Assembly (NCBI GenBank): GCA_963812505.1 | Contig: CAWEVM010000008.1 | Location: forward strand, 372,001 to 436,000 | Length of the DNA stretch: 64,000 nucleotides | DNA from: JAMXLO01 sp963812505 | Lineage (GTDB): Bacteria; Pseudomonadota; Alphaproteobacteria; Acetobacterales; Acetobacteraceae | Direction of reading: 5' to 3' | In this document: piece after piece, positions 42,265 through 49,916 of the stretch | How positions within the stretch are numbered: position 1 is the stretch's first letter | Layout: the number at the start of each line of letters is the position of its first letter | Made by a program: the position numbers and the translations under genes | The notes under the pieces: generated by a model | Told to the model about the DNA's origin: nothing | The model's database searches: none | The model's input: only the letters and a program-made list of their open reading frames with translations

Positions 42265-43562
42265 TGCAATTCTCAGGGATGCCGAAAGAGGCCCGAGGCC
42301 GTTTTCCGTCGCTTGCGGCGATATTTCTCCCGCTCGCCTGCGGCTACCTGCTTTCCTACATCTTTCGTACAATCAACGGGCCGCTTGCTGATGAACTGAT
42401 CCGACGCTTCTCGCTGGATGCCGAGTCTCTTGGCTTGCTCACCTCGATGTATTTCCTGGCGTTTGCCGTCTCCGCCATTCCGATCGGCGTGGCGCTGGAC
42501 GCGTTGGGTCCACGGCGCGTGCAGGCCTCGCTGATGAGCGTCGCCGCGGTTGGCGCAATCGTATTCGCATTGGCTCCCGCAGCACCCATTCTGATCATCG
42601 GACGTTTTCTGATCGGACTAGGCGTCGCCGGAGGTCTGATGGCCGGACTGAAGGCGCACGCACTCTGGGTACCGCCACAGTATTTGCCGCTCGCCAACGG
42701 TGGTTTGGTGATGTTCGGCGGTCTCGGCGCGATCGCTGCGACGCTGCCGGTCGGTACGATCGATGCCGAATTTGGTTGGCGCGCCACTTTCGTGATCTTG
42801 GCCGGGCTTTCGACCGCGACAGCCATTGCGATCTGCGCTCTGCTGCCGCGGCATGCGACCGCGACACAGCGTCAAAATTGGCGCGACGCGCTGCGCGGTT
42901 TAATTGATGCGGTGACGGACAGGCGGTTTTGGCGTTTCGCCCCACTTTCCGCCTCGGTGGTCGGCACGGCCTTCGCAATCCAGGGTCTGTGGGGCGCGCG
43001 CTGGCTTGTCGATATCGAAGGCTATGGGTCTGACCAACTCCTGCACGAACTATTGGCGATGGGCGTGGGATTGACCCTTGGCGCTGTGGTGATCGGTGGT
43101 GCGACGACCTGGCTGCGCAAGCGCGGTGTCGGCGAAGCGACGGTATTCAGCGGCTTCTGTATTGCCTTCATCGCACTGCAGCTTGTGCTGCTGCTGCATA
43201 TAACCCTGCCCGCCACAGTGTTGTGGGGGCTGATCGGCGGGTTTGGTGGTATGCCAGTGCTCAGCTACTCGATACTCGACACAATGTTTCCGTCGGAGCG
43301 TGTAGGCCGCGCGAATAGCGCCCTCAATGTGCTGCACCTCACGACCGCCTGGTTAGTGCAGGCTGGGATGGGAATTGTCATTGCGCGCTGGCACGCCGAC
43401 GCGACAGGTCACTATCCTCTCGTCGCATACCGTGTCGCATTCGTTGTGCCGCTGGTGTTGCAATTGGCCGGGCTGATCTGGTTTTTTTCACTCCGGCAAT
43501 CCAGCCTCGCGAAGCTGACCGCGAAGCCGATTTCCCCTGACGGTCGCACCGAGACCGCGTAA
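42264..43562 (+). CDS. MFS transporter
   Basis: A 12-helix major facilitator, 432 aa. The motif-A-like loop DALGPRRVQ follows the second helix, and GRFLIGLGVAGGLMAGLK is typical. Start at 42264 (MQFSGMPK) or 42279. It is NarK/OPA-like in general form; the substrate is unknown. It sits between the dioxygenase fossils and the intact dioxygenase, so a transport role for the same substrate is possible. Confidence 0.9.
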   Translation: MQFSGMPKEARGRFPSLAAIFLPLACGYLLSYIFRTINGPLADELIRRFSLDAESLGLLTSMYFLAFAVSAIPIGVALDALGPRRVQASLMSVAAVGAIVFALAPAAPILIIGRFLIGLGVAGGLMAGLKAHALWVPPQYLPLANGGLVMFGGLGAIAATLPVGTIDAEFGWRATFVILAGLSTATAIAICALLPRHATATQRQNWRDALRGLIDAVTDRRFWRFAPLSASVVGTAFAIQGLWGARWLVDIEGYGSDQLLHELLAMGVGLTLGAVVIGGATTWLRKRGVGEATVFSGFCIAFIALQLVLLLHITLPATVLWGLIGGFGGMPVLSYSILDTMFPSERVGRANSALNVLHLTTAWLVQAGMGIVIARWHADATGHYPLVAYRVAFVVPLVLQLAGLIWFFSLRQSSLAKLTAKPISPDGRTETA

Positions 43563-43606
43563 GCAGATCGACCTGGCGACCGACCCTGTGTCGGCGTGAT
43601 CGCGCT

Positions 43607-44683
43607 TCAACGAGTGGTATCGGACGGTACCAGCGGCGCGTGCAGTCGGGTTCCTTTGCAGACGATGCCGCCGCGGTTGCCGATCTCTACACTGCCGTAC
43701 CGCTCGGCATAGGCCGCGGGCAACGGCCGTGCGCCTGGTGCTGCAAGCCAAAGCCGCAGCAGATGGCGCTTGCGCTCCGGTTCCGGCCAGTCCTCGAAGG
43801 CGGTGCGATCGTGCAGCACCGTGTGGTTGTGCACGAACTGCATGTCCCCAGGCTGGAACTCCATGTCAAGGCGCAGTTCCGCGTCCTCGGCCAACGCGTC
43901 GAAGCAGTTGAGTGCTGCGATGTCCTCTCCGCTCAGCCGCGGCGCGTCGGGAAAACGCTGCGATGAGCGCACATAGTGCGGCGCGTAGATCGCCGACAGA
44001 AAACCGAGATGGTCGTTGTAGATCGGCGTCTCGAACCATGGCCGCCTGCCCTCGGGCACCTCGCCGCGCCGGTCGGTCGGCATCGGCTGGAACAGCCGCC
44101 ATACAAGGTCCGGCTGCCGCTGCGCCATGGCGTTGTACACCGACATCGAACTGGTCAGCGACGACAGCCCGCCCGATCTCGCCGTCTTCAGGCACAGCAG
44201 CGAGACGATGTCGCACGAATCGGTGTGGAAGTTCTGCCGCTCGGTGGTCTGGTAGATACGGACGTTCGGATCCCTGGACGACAAGCCGAGGTCACGGACG
44301 TGGCCGAGCACGTGGCCCTTCGCATTCTGCGATCGGGCGTTGCCGAAATACGTGCCGATACCCCAATAGGCCGTGGCGCTTTCTTCGATCGTTCTGCCCT
44401 CAACCGGCAGCCCGCGAAGCAGCACGAAGCCGCGGCCGTTCAACACGTCATCGCGCAGCCGATCCAGGATGGGGCCGAGTGCTGGCAGCGGGAAGTCGAC
44501 ACGCGCGATCGTCGCGATATCACGGCCAAGCACACTGGCAGTCGCCGTCTCGATCTCGGCTATCTCGTTGGGCGACAGCCGATAGGTCCATTCGTCCGGG
44601 CGGCTCGCCAGGTCAGCGCCGATCCATGCCGACGGGCCGGTGACCAAGGGGCGAAGAGTGTGCTGGTCTACGGCGCTCGACAT
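43607..44683 (-). CDS. TauD/TfdA-family Fe(II)/2-oxoglutarate dioxygenase
   Basis: Non-haem iron dioxygenase, 358 aa. The facial triad starts with H153-x-D155 in NFHTDSCD, and the distal His lies in FVHNHTVLHDR. A downstream Arg-rich segment (PERKRHLLRLW) would bind 2-oxoglutarate. The start at 44683 has AGGAGGAACG. It is divergent from a flavodoxin-like gene by 22 nt. The substrate is unknown. The pseudogene at 41138-41340 is its paralogue. Confidence 0.92.
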   Translation of the reverse strand: MSSAVDQHTLRPLVTGPSAWIGADLASRPDEWTYRLSPNEIAEIETATASVLGRDIATIARVDFPLPALGPILDRLRDDVLNGRGFVLLRGLPVEGRTIEESATAYWGIGTYFGNARSQNAKGHVLGHVRDLGLSSRDPNVRIYQTTERQNFHTDSCDIVSLLCLKTARSGGLSSLTSSMSVYNAMAQRQPDLVWRLFQPMPTDRRGEVPEGRRPWFETPIYNDHLGFLSAIYAPHYVRSSQRFPDAPRLSGEDIAALNCFDALAEDAELRLDMEFQPGDMQFVHNHTVLHDRTAFEDWPEPERKRHLLRLWLAAPGARPLPAAYAERYGSVEIGNRGGIVCKGTRLHAPLVPSDTTR

Positions 44684-44705
44684 CGTTCCTCCTGTGCGGT
44701 GATCC

Positions 44706-45197
44706 ATGAAAACGCTGCTGATCGTATATCACTCGCTGACCGGTGGCACACGCCAGATGGCGGAAGCCGCGGCCCAAGGCGCGCGGAGCGAGCCTGACGT
44801 CGACGTACGTCTGCTGACCGCGCCAGATGCCGGCGGCGATGATGTGCTGGCGGCCGATGGGTATATCTTCGCCACGCCGGAGAATCTCGCCGCGCTGGCG
44901 GGGAAGATGAAGGACTTCTTCGATCGCAGCTACTATCCCGCGCTGGACCGTATCAACGGCCGTCCCTACGCAACGTTGATCTGCGCCGGCAGCGACGGTG
45001 ACAACGCCGCGCGGCAGATCGCGCGCATCGCGACGGGATGGCGGCTGCGTGCGATCGCTGATCCGCTGATTGTCTGTACACATGCACAGACGCCGGAGGC
45101 GATTCTCGCGCCGAAGCAGATCGGGGGCGAAGATCTGGAGCGTTGCGCGGAGGTTGGCGCCGCGCTCGCCGCCGGTCTGGCGAGCGGCATCTTCTGA
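44706..45197 (+). CDS. Flavodoxin/NAD(P)H-dependent FMN reductase-like protein
   Basis: A 163-aa flavodoxin-fold protein. The FMN phosphate loop reads YHSLTGGTRQMAEAAAQGA near residue 8, followed by DGYIFATPENLAALAGKMKDFFDR and CAGSDGDNAARQI. It may supply reducing power or act as a WrbA-like quinone/flavin reductase. The shared 22-nt promoter gap with the dioxygenase gene suggests related regulation. Confidence 0.9.
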   Translation: MKTLLIVYHSLTGGTRQMAEAAAQGARSEPDVDVRLLTAPDAGGDDVLAADGYIFATPENLAALAGKMKDFFDRSYYPALDRINGRPYATLICAGSDGDNAARQIARIATGWRLRAIADPLIVCTHAQTPEAILAPKQIGGEDLERCAEVGAALAAGLASGIF

Positions 45198-45210
45198 TCT
45201 CATTCGTCAA

Positions 45211-45315
45211 TTCACCACGGAGAAAAAAGACAGAAGTACACGGGAAGATCTCGATGCGCTTCGCGCGAAGCAATTCTTACTTTCTCCGTGGCCTCCGTGG
45301 TTCTCGCCTTCTCTT
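45211..45315. repeat. Family C repeat with nested palindromes
   Basis: CCACGGAGAAA (45215-45225) pairs with TTTCTCCGTGG (45281-45291). A second CCTCCGTGG follows, and a central 14-nt palindrome GCTTCGCGCGAAGC lies in between. The TTCACCAC end is shared with the hairpin at 20303-20342. It occupies the gap between converging genes. Confidence 0.65.
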
Positions 45316-45380
45316 CTCCGTGTTAAAAAGAACTCAGCAGCCCCCAGGCACGAACCTGTCCCCAAGGGCCGCTGTTGCCC

Positions 45381-46529
45381 TCAATTCGTCAGATTGTAGA
45401 ACTTCGCCGCATTGTCGCAGGTGATCTTGCGGATATCGTCAGCCGACAAACCCTTGAACTGCTCGTCGATATACTTCGTTGATTCGGGCCAGATGCCGTC
45501 GGTGTGCGGGTAGTCGGAGCCCCACATCAACGTATCGGTGGTCATCAGGTTGTTCACGTTGAGCAGCTTCGGTCCGATCGGATCGAACTGGAACGTCGCC
45601 TTGCACTGGCGCTGCCAGTACTCGGACGGCTTCAGCTTCATCAGGTCGCGGAAGCGGTCCTCGAACTCGAAGTCCATACGATCGAGCGCGTAGGGGATCC
45701 AGCCGATGCCGCTCTCGCCGAACGACACGCGCAGGCGCGGATAGCGCTCGAACACGCCGGCACCCATCATCGCCGCCAGGATGTGGATCAGGCCCATCTG
45801 GAACGCCGAAACGCCGGTGAACATCGCGGCGCGACGCACCTGACCCGACGTCATCTCACGCGCGCGCGGCGGCGTGGTCGGGAAAGTATGGAAATGCAGC
45901 GGCAACTGTACCTCATCGCACGCCTTCCACAGTGGCTCCCAGCACGGGTGCCACATCGGCTCCATGTCCCACGAGCAGGACAGCTCCAGCCCTTTCAGGC
46001 CCATCTTGGCGCAACGATGGATCTCCTGCACCGCCCAGTCGATGTCACCATAGGGCAGGCAGGCGAGGCCGATATGGCGGTCCGGGTAGACGCTGCAGAA
46101 GTCCTTCAGCCAGTCGTTGTAGATCCTGAACATCTCCGCCGCAGCCTCATGGTCCTTCAGCTTGGAGGCGGAACCCAGGATACCGAAGATCACTTCGGCA
46201 TCGACGCCGTCACGATCCATGTCCTTGGCTCGCAGATGCGGATCGCTGACGCGGCGGATGTCCTTCTGGCCGTCGGCGAACAGGCCGGTCTCCGCCATGA
46301 TATCGACGCGGCGGTTCTGACCGGGCACGAGTTTGGCGCCGCTCGGGCCAACGCCGTTCTTGAGCCCGAAGTTCGCGCCGTTCTTGGTGACCCACATCGG
46401 ACCGTCAGGGCCATCGGCCACATACGGCATGCGGTCCTTCAGCTCGTGCGACGCGTTCTCGGTGAACAGTGTCGGCGGCATCCACGGCATGTCGAGATGG
46501 CAGTCGGCCGAAATTCGATTATAGCGCAT
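45381..46529 (-). CDS. Amidohydrolase family protein (amidohydrolase 2)
   Basis: TIM-barrel metal hydrolase of 382 aa. N-terminal SADCHLDMPW, HFHTFPT, and the C-terminal GSDYPHTDGIWPES with the catalytic Asp match the ACMSD/decarboxylase-like group. The start at 46529 has AAGGGAA. Such enzymes hydrolyse or decarboxylate aromatic or heterocyclic acids; the reaction is not determinable here. Confidence 0.92.
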   Translation of the reverse strand: MRYNRISADCHLDMPWMPPTLFTENASHELKDRMPYVADGPDGPMWVTKNGANFGLKNGVGPSGAKLVPGQNRRVDIMAETGLFADGQKDIRRVSDPHLRAKDMDRDGVDAEVIFGILGSASKLKDHEAAAEMFRIYNDWLKDFCSVYPDRHIGLACLPYGDIDWAVQEIHRCAKMGLKGLELSCSWDMEPMWHPCWEPLWKACDEVQLPLHFHTFPTTPPRAREMTSGQVRRAAMFTGVSAFQMGLIHILAAMMGAGVFERYPRLRVSFGESGIGWIPYALDRMDFEFEDRFRDLMKLKPSEYWQRQCKATFQFDPIGPKLLNVNNLMTTDTLMWGSDYPHTDGIWPESTKYIDEQFKGLSADDIRKITCDNAAKFYNLTN

Positions 46530-46712
46530 TGGGTTCCCTTCCGTTGGAGCTGCTTTATTTGACGACAGCTTCCGCCTGTTGGGGACGGCTGGCAAGTTGG
46601 CAGCAGCGCGCCGGCAGTTCCGTTGCATGTGACCTGCCTCGGGCGTTCGTGATGCTCACCGGTCGCAGGCGGTGGCGTTGGACACTGAACACAATGTCCA
46701 GCGAGAGAACTC

Positions 46713-46787
46713 ATGAATTACATTTTTTGGTTGATTGGCGTGATCGTGGTGATTGCTGCCGTGCTCAGCTTCCTGGGCTTGCGGTGA
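46713..46787 (+). CDS. Tiny single-helix membrane protein (24 aa)
   Basis: Reads MNYIFWLIGVIVVIAAVLSF followed by LGLR and a stop: a start codon, one uninterrupted hydrophobic helix and a basic end. GAGAGAA lies upstream as a weak ribosome-binding site. It lies in a gap between the amidohydrolase and a repeat protein. Size and composition fit a membrane microprotein, but expression is unproven. Confidence 0.5.
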   Translation: MNYIFWLIGVIVVIAAVLSFLGLR

Positions 46788-46827
46788 CGCGAGCCTGTGA
46801 AGACGAGCGACAGGCTCCTCGGTATGG

Positions 46828-47064
46828 CTAGCGAACGACCGCTGCCCCGTTCGGCCCGGCGCAGCCCGCCCGATAGACGCCCCTGGCGCAATGGACTGTC
46901 GCTGGCGGATGGACCACAGGCTGCTTATGCACCACTGCGGCTCCGTTGGGTCCGGCACATCCCGCCCGGTAGACGCCGTTGGCGCACGTTGCCGCGCCGG
47001 CTGACAGCGGCATGGCGGACAGCAAGCCGAGTGCAACGGTTGCGGCCAAGATGGTACGGATCAT
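46828..47064 (-). CDS. Small secreted protein with tandem Cys motif
   Basis: A 78-aa protein: signal peptide (MIRTILAATVALGLLSAMPL, cleavage near AGA-AT) and two copies of an about 18-residue unit, CA.GVYRAGCAGPNGAAVV. Each unit has two cysteines, which could form disulfides in the periplasm. I know similar short repeat proteins only as hypothetical alphaproteobacterial proteins. The start at 47064 coincides with the signal peptide. Confidence 0.75.
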   Translation of the reverse strand: MIRTILAATVALGLLSAMPLSAGAATCANGVYRAGCAGPNGAAVVHKQPVVHPPATVHCARGVYRAGCAGPNGAAVVR

Positions 47065-47174
47065 CGCGGTGGCTCCCTGGCGGGACCGTCCCGCTGTCGC
47101 AAGGATAGCGGAAGCGCTCCGCGTCCGCCACTTCGACGGTGGCCTATGACTATTGGATCGTTCGCTGAGCGGAG

Positions 47175-47999
47175 CTACTTCGGTTCCACCGGCATGCGTG
47201 CGATCCCAAGCCACGCGATCGGCACGCCAGCCTTCTCCGCCGCCTGCTCGCCCGGCAATGACGCATCCCAGTCCATCGCCACGAATCGCCGCGCCGTCAC
47301 CCCGGTCGCCGCGTCAGATATCAGCCACAGCAGCGGCGGCACCATGATCTCCGGTTGCAGCATTCGCGCGCGATCCCCCGCCTCGTCGCCCACGATCCCC
47401 GTGTTGGTCACGCCGCCCGGCACCAGCACGTTGGACGTGACGCCGGTGCCCTTCAGGTCCGCCGCCAATACCGCCATCGCCGCCTCGGCCGCCGCCTTGC
47501 TCGCGCCGTACAACAGGTAGCCCTCGCGCACCATCGTCCCCAGGCTGGTGGTGACCGTGATCACCCGTCCCGAGCCCGCCGCCAACATGTGCGGCACCAC
47601 AGCGCGCGCCATCAGAATCGGCCCGGTGGCGTTCACCGACAGGAAGCGCTGCCACTGCTCCGGGGTGATCTCCCAGAAGCGCAGCGGATTGCGCCGCTGG
47701 TCCGCCTTGATCGACGACTGACCGATGCCCGCGTTATTGACCAGCACGTCGATCCGCTCGAACCGGCTCAGCACGGCGGAGACGATCGCATCGAACGCGT
47801 CAGGCCGCGCGAGGTCGGCGGGAATGGTCTGCATGGTTCCCGCCTTGTCGTGCACGGTCGCCGCCAATGCCGCGAGGCCGGCCTCATTGCGATCCACCGC
47901 AGCCACATCGACACCGGCGCCCAACAGCCCGAGCGTCATCGCACGTCCGATGCCGCTCGCCGCGCCTGTCACGATCGCGATCTTTTTGCCGTCCGCCAT
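47175..47999 (-). CDS. SDR family oxidoreductase
   Basis: Short-chain dehydrogenase of 274 aa with GAASGIG (residues 12-18), NNAG, the catalytic Ser in TTSLGT, and Tyr/Lys in YGASK. The extended C-terminus (PGEQAAEKAGVPIAWLGIARM) is longer than in classical FabG-like SDRs. The substrate is unknown. It lies on the same strand as the PhoR-like kinase gene upstream. Confidence 0.92.
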   Translation of the reverse strand: MADGKKIAIVTGAASGIGRAMTLGLLGAGVDVAAVDRNEAGLAALAATVHDKAGTMQTIPADLARPDAFDAIVSAVLSRFERIDVLVNNAGIGQSSIKADQRRNPLRFWEITPEQWQRFLSVNATGPILMARAVVPHMLAAGSGRVITVTTSLGTMVREGYLLYGASKAAAEAAMAVLAADLKGTGVTSNVLVPGGVTNTGIVGDEAGDRARMLQPEIMVPPLLWLISDAATGVTARRFVAMDWDASLPGEQAAEKAGVPIAWLGIARMPVEPK

Positions 48000-48074
48000 G
48001 GCCGTGTCCTCCGTACAGATTGCCCGCGACTGTCGCGCGCGATCGTCCGCCGCGCAACGCGGTCCGGTCGATGG

Positions 48075-49430
48075 CTAAACGTGGATGTCGGTCGCGACCG
48101 GCCGCGCCACTGCCTGCGGCAGCCAGACGCTGACCGTTGTGCCGATCCCCTCCTCGCTCTCGATCGACAACTGCCCGCGATGGCGGTTGACGATGTGCTT
48201 GACGATGGCGAGACCCAACCCGGTGCCGCCTGCTGCGCGCGAACGGCTGGTATCGACGCGATAGAACCGCTCGGTCAGTCGCGGCAGATGTTCGCGCGGA
48301 ATGCCGCCGCCCTGATCCGCGACCGTCACCACCGCGCCAGGCCGTCCCGAGGATGCAGCCGCAACATCGAGACGCACCGTACCCCCCTTGCGTCCGTACT
48401 TCACCGCGTTGTCGAGCAGGTTCTGCAGCACCTGTGTCAACTGGTCCGCATCGCCGATCACCGCCGGCAGATCGCTCGGTAGACGCAGATCGAGCGTGAT
48501 GGACTGCTCCTTCAGCCGCGGCTCGAAGCCGGCGACCAGTCGCGTCACCAGCTCGTGCAGCTCGACCGTATCGGATGGCGGCTGATGCTCGATCAGCTCG
48601 ATGCGTGAGAGGCTCAGCAGATCGTCGATCAGCCGGTTCATCCGCGCCGCCTGCTCGCCCATGATGCCGAGGAAGCGCTGTTGCGCGGGCGGATCATCGG
48701 CCGCGGGCCCGCGCAACGTCTCGATGAAGCCGATCAGCGACGCGAGCGGGGTGCGCAGCTCATGGCTGACATTGGCGACGAAGTCGGCGCGCATGCGTTC
48801 GACGGCGCGCTCGCGCGTGCGATCGGACAGCACCACGACGGCGCGTCCGCCATCCGCGATCGGCGGGTCCATGGGTACCACGGCGGCGCGTACCTCGCGC
48901 GGCACCGGCACAGGCAACGTCACCTCGGCGGTCTGCGTCATCCCCGAGACGAACGCGCGATCGATCGCGGCGCGCAGATCAGGATGCCGCAACACAGCCG
49001 GCATGTCGGCGCCGAACGCAGCGCGCGCCGCGGAGTTGGCGCGCCGCACACCGCGATCCTCCGCCAGCACGATCAGCGGATCGGGCAGGCTCTCAACGAC
49101 GGTACTGTCGGTGCGGCGCAGCTGTTCGATCAATCCGGATCGTGCCGCCGCGCGCCGCGCCAGACGCTCGAGGTCAGCGCCAAGACGCTGCATTCCCGGC
49201 AGCACCGGAGCTCTGCGCAACATAGGTTCGTCCGCGGCGATACGGCGCACGCTGTCCGCCAGCAGATCGAGATCGCGCGACCAGCGCAACGCGAGCAGCA
49301 ACGCCGCGATCAGCGTCGCACCGATGCCAAGCAATGCGGGGCCGATCGGCGCCCAGCCCAGCGCGGCCAGAGCAATCAATGCAAGCACCGGGACCCCGGC
49401 GACGACCGCCGCAGCTCCCAGCGTGCGCAT
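48075..49430 (-). CDS. Sensor histidine kinase, PhoR-like
   Basis: Kinase of 451 aa. Two close N-terminal helices leave no periplasmic domain, as in PhoR. A PAS-like region (VESLPDPLIVLAEDRGVRRAN) is followed by HisKA with ANVSHELRTPLASLIGFIE (phospho-His) and HATPase_c with NLLDNAVKYG and GTGLGLAIVKHIV. The start at 49430 is taken at the first membrane helix. No cognate PhoB-like regulator or pst genes are in the window. Confidence 0.92.
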   Translation of the reverse strand: MRTLGAAAVVAGVPVLALIALAALGWAPIGPALLGIGATLIAALLLALRWSRDLDLLADSVRRIAADEPMLRRAPVLPGMQRLGADLERLARRAAARSGLIEQLRRTDSTVVESLPDPLIVLAEDRGVRRANSAARAAFGADMPAVLRHPDLRAAIDRAFVSGMTQTAEVTLPVPVPREVRAAVVPMDPPIADGGRAVVVLSDRTRERAVERMRADFVANVSHELRTPLASLIGFIETLRGPAADDPPAQQRFLGIMGEQAARMNRLIDDLLSLSRIELIEHQPPSDTVELHELVTRLVAGFEPRLKEQSITLDLRLPSDLPAVIGDADQLTQVLQNLLDNAVKYGRKGGTVRLDVAAASSGRPGAVVTVADQGGGIPREHLPRLTERFYRVDTSRSRAAGGTGLGLAIVKHIVNRHRGQLSIESEEGIGTTVSVWLPQAVARPVATDIHV

Positions 49431-49432
49431 GC

Positions 49433-49864
49433 CTACTTGCTCGGCTCGATGCGTTGATGGCGTGCCCGCACACCGCGTTCGATCGCTGCGGCGATCAGTG
49501 GGTCGAGCCGCAGCTCCTCCCGGACGAAGCCCAGCATCTCCAATGTCCGCTGACTTGCCACGTCGCTCGCCGCGACCACTTCGCACGCGAGCGCATACGC
49601 CGTCTCGCGCAGCCTCGGCTGCAATGCCCCGCGCATCAGCCCCGCGGCATGCTGGAGTCCGTCATCCTCGTTCAGCAGCCTGACCGCGGCGTCCGTGACG
49701 GTGCTGAACTGTTCTGTGGTGAAGTCGTGGAAAGCCGGCAGCGTCTGTACCTGCCCGGCCATCATGCCGATCTCGCGATCGGTCATGCCACCGTCCGCCG
49801 CGGCCACGAGGACCATCGTCAGAACCAGTGCCTCGGACGCATCCAGGGCGTCGCGCGCGCGCAT
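49433..49864 (-). CDS. TerB-like protein
   Basis: A 143-aa all-helical protein resembling the TerB/DjlA N-terminal domain (LVLTMVLVAAADGGMTDREIGMM, DDGLQHAAGLM). The start at 49864 has GGAG upstream. It ends three bases before the PhoR-like start and begins 52 nt after the helicase stop, so all three may be co-transcribed. Function unknown; tellurite or membrane-stress links are family-level only. Confidence 0.8.
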   Translation of the reverse strand: MRARDALDASEALVLTMVLVAAADGGMTDREIGMMAGQVQTLPAFHDFTTEQFSTVTDAAVRLLNEDDGLQHAAGLMRGALQPRLRETAYALACEVVAASDVASQRTLEMLGFVREELRLDPLIAAAIERGVRARHQRIEPSK

Positions 49865-49916
49865 AGCGGAACTCCATACCTGCCGGAAGCGAAACTGATC
49901 GAACCATTGAGACAGT

